This document shows, in pieces, positions 59,225 to 64,000 of a stretch of DNA of 64,000 nucleotides. The notes under the pieces were generated by a model that saw only the letters and a program-made list of their open reading frames with translations, had not been told where the DNA came from and did no database searches. The stretch comes from Epiperipatus broadwayi (Eukaryota > Onychophora > Udeonychophora > Euonychophora > Peripatidae). Position numbers and translations under genes: made by a program. Location: NCBI GenBank assembly GCA_028023455.1, contig JAQFVV010006203.1:5982821-6046820 (forward strand), written 5' to 3'. Positions within the stretch are counted from its first letter, which is position 1; every line of letters starts with the position of its first letter.

Positions 59225-60058
59225 CACAAGGGGGAACTCAAAAATAACCGGAATCGTTCTCTGGTTTGCATATATTTTTGCTATTAGATACTTCTTGCCG
59301 AAACCCTACTGCATCAATATGCCAAATGACATTGCCATGTAGCACATTTTTTAGTAAAGTACAATTCACATTTTTGTCGATTTTTTTATAATGGCTGAAA
59401 AGATCAAACAATATGAAATTCTGTTTTCGTTTACTGAAAACGAGAAGGAAAACAACTATAAGCAAACTGATCTCATAAAAACGTAAGTTTATTAGTGGTT
59501 TAATTGTAATGTTAAATTCACGAGGCTAGTGAAATCCGAAGTCAATATTACTGATTCTTTTTTTGACGCAAATGGCATTTTACTCTCAGATTTAGTTCAT
59601 AAAGGCCAGGCATTTTATGTCCAAGTTCTGAAACATTTTTGTAATGTGATAAAACGTAAATATTCCATTTTGTGACAAAGAAAAGAGTGCAAACTCCAAC
59701 CCAACAAAGGGTCATCTCTCAAAGCCTTGAGTGTGAAACATTTTTTAATTAAATTCAGCATGACCCAGCTTATCTATCAGCTATATTCACTCAATCTTGC
59801 TTCGTGTAAATTTTTTTTAATCTCTCAAATGAAAAAATGTCTCTTTTTTGTTTTTGTTGACTTAGAAGTGGTTGGAAAAAACAACAGCAGCATTAAAAGA
59901 CATCACTTTGCAAATATTTCCGGACTACTTTGAAAAATGAAAAAATGTTTAGACCATGTATTGCATCAAATGGATAGTAATTTGCAAAAGATTAAATTTA
60001 TAACACTTAAAAATAAATAATTATTATAAAATTCCTGTTATTTTTGGGTACCCCCTTG
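59225..60058 (+). mobile_element. Internally deleted mariner relic
   Basis: Ends CAAGGGGGAACTCAAAAATA (left) and the complement of TATTTTTGGGTACCCCCTTG (right) are inverted repeats, next to TA-rich flanks. The total length of about 834 bases is short of the usual 1.3 kb. The interior keeps a start-like ATGGCTGAAAAGATC at 59393 and, further on, the C-terminal half of a mariner transposase, so the middle is missing. Confidence 0.8.
59393..60020 (+). pseudogene. Mariner transposase remnant
   Basis: MAEKIKQYEILF begins at 59393 but soon breaks. From about 59550 the translation reads SFFDANGILLSDLVHKGQAF, then YVQVLKHFCNVIKRK. This corresponds to the mariner region 'FFDxxGxVxxxFVPxGQTVNxxFYxxVLKRL' that carries the second catalytic aspartate (FFD). 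From 59727 LSVKHFLIKFSMTQLIYQLY, LNLASCKFFLISQMKK matches the 'ALSVxxFLxxxxMxxLPHPPYSPDLAPCDFFLFPxxK' end. The third catalytic aspartate (SPDLAP...CDFF) is lost: CDFF reads CKFF. Stops interrupt it. Dead. Confidence 0.75.
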
Positions 60059-60538
60059 TATATGTGTGACTGCATATGATTTTTAAAGGAATAGCTCAAC
60101 TTATTTGACTAAAAACTATTCTAAATATTAATAGTCAATTAAAAATCATTTTAAAAAATATGCTGGTCAGCTAAATTTTTCCACTATGTATTTTGAAACT
60201 GACTAAAAACTTTACAATCCAAAAATAAATTAATAAATACTGATATTTCAATGTTTATCACAACTTCTTCAAATAAGCACCATAGACAGTGTGTTACAAT
60301 TACATTAAAATATAAGATGTGACTTATCACCATCTGCTAGGATCATAAAACTTTCTAACTACTTTAAAATAGACAATAAAAAAAAAAACAGCAGTAACAT
60401 GTCTTTTATTAATATTTTGTTGAAAAAAATACTAAAGAGTTTTCAGCCACATATTATTATGACATGATGTTCCTGGCTCAAAAATCAAAGCAAACATCTT
60501 TTACCTATGATTAAGGATTTGATTAAATATATATATAC

Positions 60539-60748
60539 CTTATCACCATGGACAACTTTTCCTTTAGATTCAGTTTTATAAATTTCCATTCTGTGAAAAT
60601 GCCCTGGAGTTTGTTCTTGTCTCCACTGCCTTTCGACTTTAATCAATTTATCAGGTTCTTCCACTTCATATCGTTCTTCGCCATGCTGATTGGGAGCTTT
60701 ATTTGTCATCCGTTGAGCATTCTTACTAGAATTATAATGATCTATTGT
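60539..60748 (-). CDS. Internal exon 2 of large minus-strand gene (70 codons)
   Basis: The minus strand shows a TTTCAG acceptor (60751-60749), 210 open bases, and an AAG|GTATAT donor at 60538. Phase is 0 at both ends. The peptide is hydrophilic and contains YEVEEPDKLIKVERQWRQEQ. Its 'VEEPD' plus basic/aromatic stretch resembles the EEP-x-W modules in the exons at 19003-19186 and 15254-15718, which is the best reason to join them in one gene. It is probably a disordered or short helical linker. No enzymatic domain, signal peptide or membrane segment is visible. A cytoskeletal or muscle scaffold is possible but unproven. Confidence 0.65.
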
Positions 60749-62904
60749 CTGAAATGATAGGAAATTGAAAAACATTAACTTTTATGATAATATAAAATTT
60801 ATCAATAGATATACTGTTATAGTTAAAAGAATATATTATTATAAAATTCATTCATAATATTTATAGAATTACTCACACATTTTTTAAACAGAAAATATAA
60901 TTAACAAACTATTAAGAATAATACAAATAACATTACTATACATCAAAACATTCTCAAACAAAAAGGTTGCAATCAAAAAAATTATTAATTTTGTACATGT
61001 GATAATAACATTTTTAAATCTTAACTTTCTTTATATAACGTTGATATTTAGACCTGAAGATTCTAAAGTGTGTCTGTCCCATCTCTCCTCTTGTTTCTTA
61101 CATCCTTATTTCTGTGATCAAAAACCCAATCAAAATTTGAAGGAATTCCTTCCAATCTTCATCCAAAATTCCATTCCTCTTGTATGCCGGACAAATGTGA
61201 ATTTTAATTAGCAGTCAAATATAAATAATTAACACCATTCTAATTCCAGAAAAAGAACAAAAAAAAAAAAAAGCCAAGAAAAAAAAAGGAAAGGTGAGTT
61301 ATTATACATACCAATTCGTGAATCACAATTTATGTTGTACATATCACACTATGATTATAAAGTCTATTTATCTGATATCTTCTTATGCAGTATTTTAACT
61401 TTTACAGCAGTTTTATTTGCTCTTCATTTTAGTCTATTCTCAGACATTTCCTCTTAATGAAAGCAATTATACTATATCTCTTAAAAACGCCTATCTTTAA
61501 AACATACCAGAGTCGATCTTCTTCACAGAAATCATGCTTAAGTTTGCTACAAAATATTTTTTTTAGAAAATGTATAATCCATTCCCTTAACGTGCCCAAA
61601 TCATAGTCCTAATAATAATGGTTTGAATATTATCATATTTCATAACCTGGAAACATTAATCGATTTTTATGGAGCATTCAAAAATGAAATTTTTTCAATG
61701 TCTTTATGTTCCCACTCAATAAATTTCGAATAACAGCTCCATATATTATATATTTTTCAAATTTTTGTTTTAGCAGTGTCTCGCCCATCTTAACTCCATC
61801 ACCCAGAAACTTAGACCACCTTTCTCTCTCACTATGCATTTATTTCATGAACAATCTTCCTATTTAGATGAGCTAAAAATGTCAAACACCTGAATTTCTA
61901 TATCAATGTCAATATCTTGATGCCTTACACAACATTATTCTTATGTAAGATAGAGATTAGTTTCTACTTATTCTGAACATCTTGAGGAAGAGTTAACAAC
62001 CATTGCATTTTAGATATATACATTTTTTCAATTTTTTAGGTTTTTTTATTAGTCCACCTTTTATCTCAATTCCACCAAAACATAATCATTCACCAGTATG
62101 GAAATCTTCATGACTAAATTGCAGTTCGATATTTTTTATTATATCACTCTCAAATAAGGGGAGGACTGGTTTCTATTCACTTTCATCTATACACAGTATA
62201 CAAAAACTTTAATTAAAATAATTAATCATTATAATCAAATGGTTATTCTTCAATAGGTCATGTGATATTTGAATACCAAAGTGATAGATTGAATTTCAAT
62301 CCAGAAACTTTTAATTCTAGAGTATAGCATTTAGGCAGTACTATGAAAAAATATATTAAATAGCATCATGTAAATCCCAACAATGAACATTATATAAAGT
62401 CTAGTCAAAAATAATACTATACTGCACTTTTATATTATAATTACAGCTCTTCACATTTACAATCTATTATAAATCTGATATATGAAGTGAATACTTTAAA
62501 ATTAGAAATTTCAAAACATTAAAGAAAAGATTTGCTCCAGAATTAATTCTAAAAAAGCTTTTTTTTTTAAAGTGCAAAACTAAATTTGACTGAAATTCAT
62601 TTGGGTTGCATTGTTGAATTTCATCCAATCTTAAAATTAAATGCCATATCCACTATTTTTTGTAAAAAAAAAATTTTTTTTTTTTTTTTAAATAGTCATT
62701 GCTGGATTTACACTATTAGTTAAAATAATGTTTCAAAATTTTACTTAATCTTTACTAAATCTATAATTCGTAGTTCAATCTTTTAAATATATATATATTA
62801 ATAAAACACAACACATAATAGTTGTTTCATGAAATGATTAAATAAACAAATTATTTATAATAAATATTTGTTAAATATATAAATTACTTAATCAAATACT
62901 TTAC
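60749..62904. other. Intron sequence without a gene
   Basis: Pyrimidine-rich plus strand at 61430-62160 could be a very old minus-strand LINE, but no motif is convincing. The rest is AT-rich. Confidence 0.4.
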
Positions 62905-63078
62905 TTTAACTGGCAGGTTTTCCTTCATTTCATTCCGATGTATATCTCTATGAGTTGAAATTCTGGAAGATGATTCATATTTATCTCTGGAAGCATCATG
63001 CTGATCCTTTGTTTCTTGTCTTTCTCTGCCAGAAGGAGTATGAATTGGATGAAAATATCGATCTTCAAACTTCTGGCT
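62905..63078 (-). CDS. Internal exon 1 of large minus-strand gene (58 codons)
   Basis: Reading the minus strand, a pyrimidine-rich tract ending in AG (63080-63079) precedes an open stretch of exactly 174 bases that ends before a GTAAAG donor at 62904. It is in phase 0 at both ends. The product is polar and charged (starts SQKFEDRYFHPIHTPSGRER) with many R, K, E, H and S and no hydrophobic core, so it is probably disordered. It is the most upstream exon I can support. The true start of the gene lies beyond 64000 or in an exon I cannot recognise. Assignment to the same gene as the downstream exons rests on strand, phase and similar composition. The function is unknown. Confidence 0.6.
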
Positions 63079-64000
63079 CTAAATAAGAAAGATCAATTTG
63101 ATTACAAAATCCAATAAAATGGAATAAGGAAAAATTCAAAACACAAACGTACATCTCTGTATAAAGAATACACCTAATATTCACAATTATATTAACTAAA
63201 GAAAAAGAATATTACAAATTTAGTTTACTATGGATGTTTCTTTTTTTAAAAACAAACTAAGAGTAATCGATTTATTATTACCTGTTATATTGTTTACTAA
63301 ATATTAATGACCATCCTTTTTGAAAAAATTTCATATGATTTTTAGTCATATGACATATTCAATAACTTCCTTTCTTAGTTAGAATTTTAATTCATTAGAT
63401 AATTCAAGCAAATGTATATGAATCACAAAATAAAAATCATTTCATAATCATCATCCTCATAAATTATCTGTAGATAATCTTATTAAAAGTCTTTCAACCT
63501 CTTAAGTACTTATAACTACTTACCTCTTTCAACTTCTTTCCTTATCTTTCTTTATTTTCTACATCCTTTTCAACATATCTGTCATAATTATTTTGCTTCA
63601 AAATGTACAGCCAATACAATTTTTCTCTTAATAATTCCCTCAATAAATATTTTTCCCACAAACTTATTCAATACTCCCACATTGCTTTTTTACTCTCATT
63701 CAAATCTATATCTCTAAAAGATCTAATCTTTTCTTCTCTTTTTTAATAATAATTCATATCACTGTTACATATAAAATGGTATTCCAAGCAAAACATTTAA
63801 AAAAATCTCTTTTTTAAATCTAATTTCAATTCAGTATGAAATATTTTTTTAACTTTATTAAAACTTTGCTTAATCATTATAACTCTTATTTTACTTTTGA
63901 TTTTATTATTATTTCTATAGTTAATTATTCAACCATCTAATATTTAAAAGCATTAATTTGTTTTCTAATTTCCTGTACACTTAATACTCTTAATATTTTC
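63079..64000. other. Sequence upstream of exon 1, no gene recognised
   Basis: AT-rich. From 63500 the plus strand is T/C-rich and the minus-strand translation is basic and acidic (NNYDRYVEKDVENKERQGKK), which may be a LINE trace. No exon is supported. Confidence 0.4.

Overview
This window looks like a piece of an AT-rich (roughly three-quarters A+T by eye), intron-rich invertebrate genome that is full of transposable elements. There are no bacterial-style operons, rRNAs or credible tRNA genes. The repeat types (Penelope-like elements with GIY-YIG nucleases, RTE-like and PHD-carrying LINEs, hAT and mariner relics, many tRNA-derived SINEs) and one gene with long introns point to an animal. I lean towards an arthropod, perhaps a chelicerate, but this is inference and the sequence does not prove it.

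The only host gene I can support lies on the minus strand, from about 63078 down to 15254. Nine exons (63078-62905, 60748-60539, 56925-56656, 50207-49215, 27029-26997, 26498-26453, 21444-21353, 19186-19003, 15718-15254) have splice sites and mutually compatible phases. They give about 822 codons of an internal part of a larger protein: both the start and the stop lie outside what I can see. The protein is low-complexity and charged, with one very Q/H-rich 331-codon exon. A repeated 'EEP-x-W ... PEF/PDF ... LKK' module occurs in its last two visible exons. It may be a giant cytoskeletal or muscle protein (titin/MLCK/palladin-like linker), but no Ig or kinase domain is visible.

Everything else is mobile DNA and decayed sequence. 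Regions: 1-7100 holds two Penelope-like elements (PLEs), one interrupted by a hAT element with a perfect 8-bp target duplication. 8100-15100 holds two decayed LINEs, the second split by a 410-bp fold-back element with a 15-bp target duplication. 15935-17650 holds a large PLE palindrome, another PLE end, and a SINE. 17100-33000 (introns of the gene) holds several tRNA-derived SINEs, including a family that carries a hammerhead-ribozyme motif and occurs as inverted pairs. 34900-44400 holds a gypsy-like gag trace and a minus-strand LINE of about 5.8 kb with internal tandem duplications and a nested PLE, followed by small MITEs. 45500-48920 holds an AT-rich hairpin and a perfect hAT MITE. 53450-56560 is an unclassified stretch of different composition. 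59225-60058 is an internally deleted mariner.

The most interesting signal is the hammerhead-bearing SINE family (17165-17395, 27484-27795, 28072-28738). One copy keeps a complete hammerhead core on the minus strand, next to tRNA-like A and B boxes, inside an inverted dimer. Palindromic organisation also recurs among the PLEs. Gaps between listed features are intronic or intergenic AT-rich DNA in which I see nothing definable.
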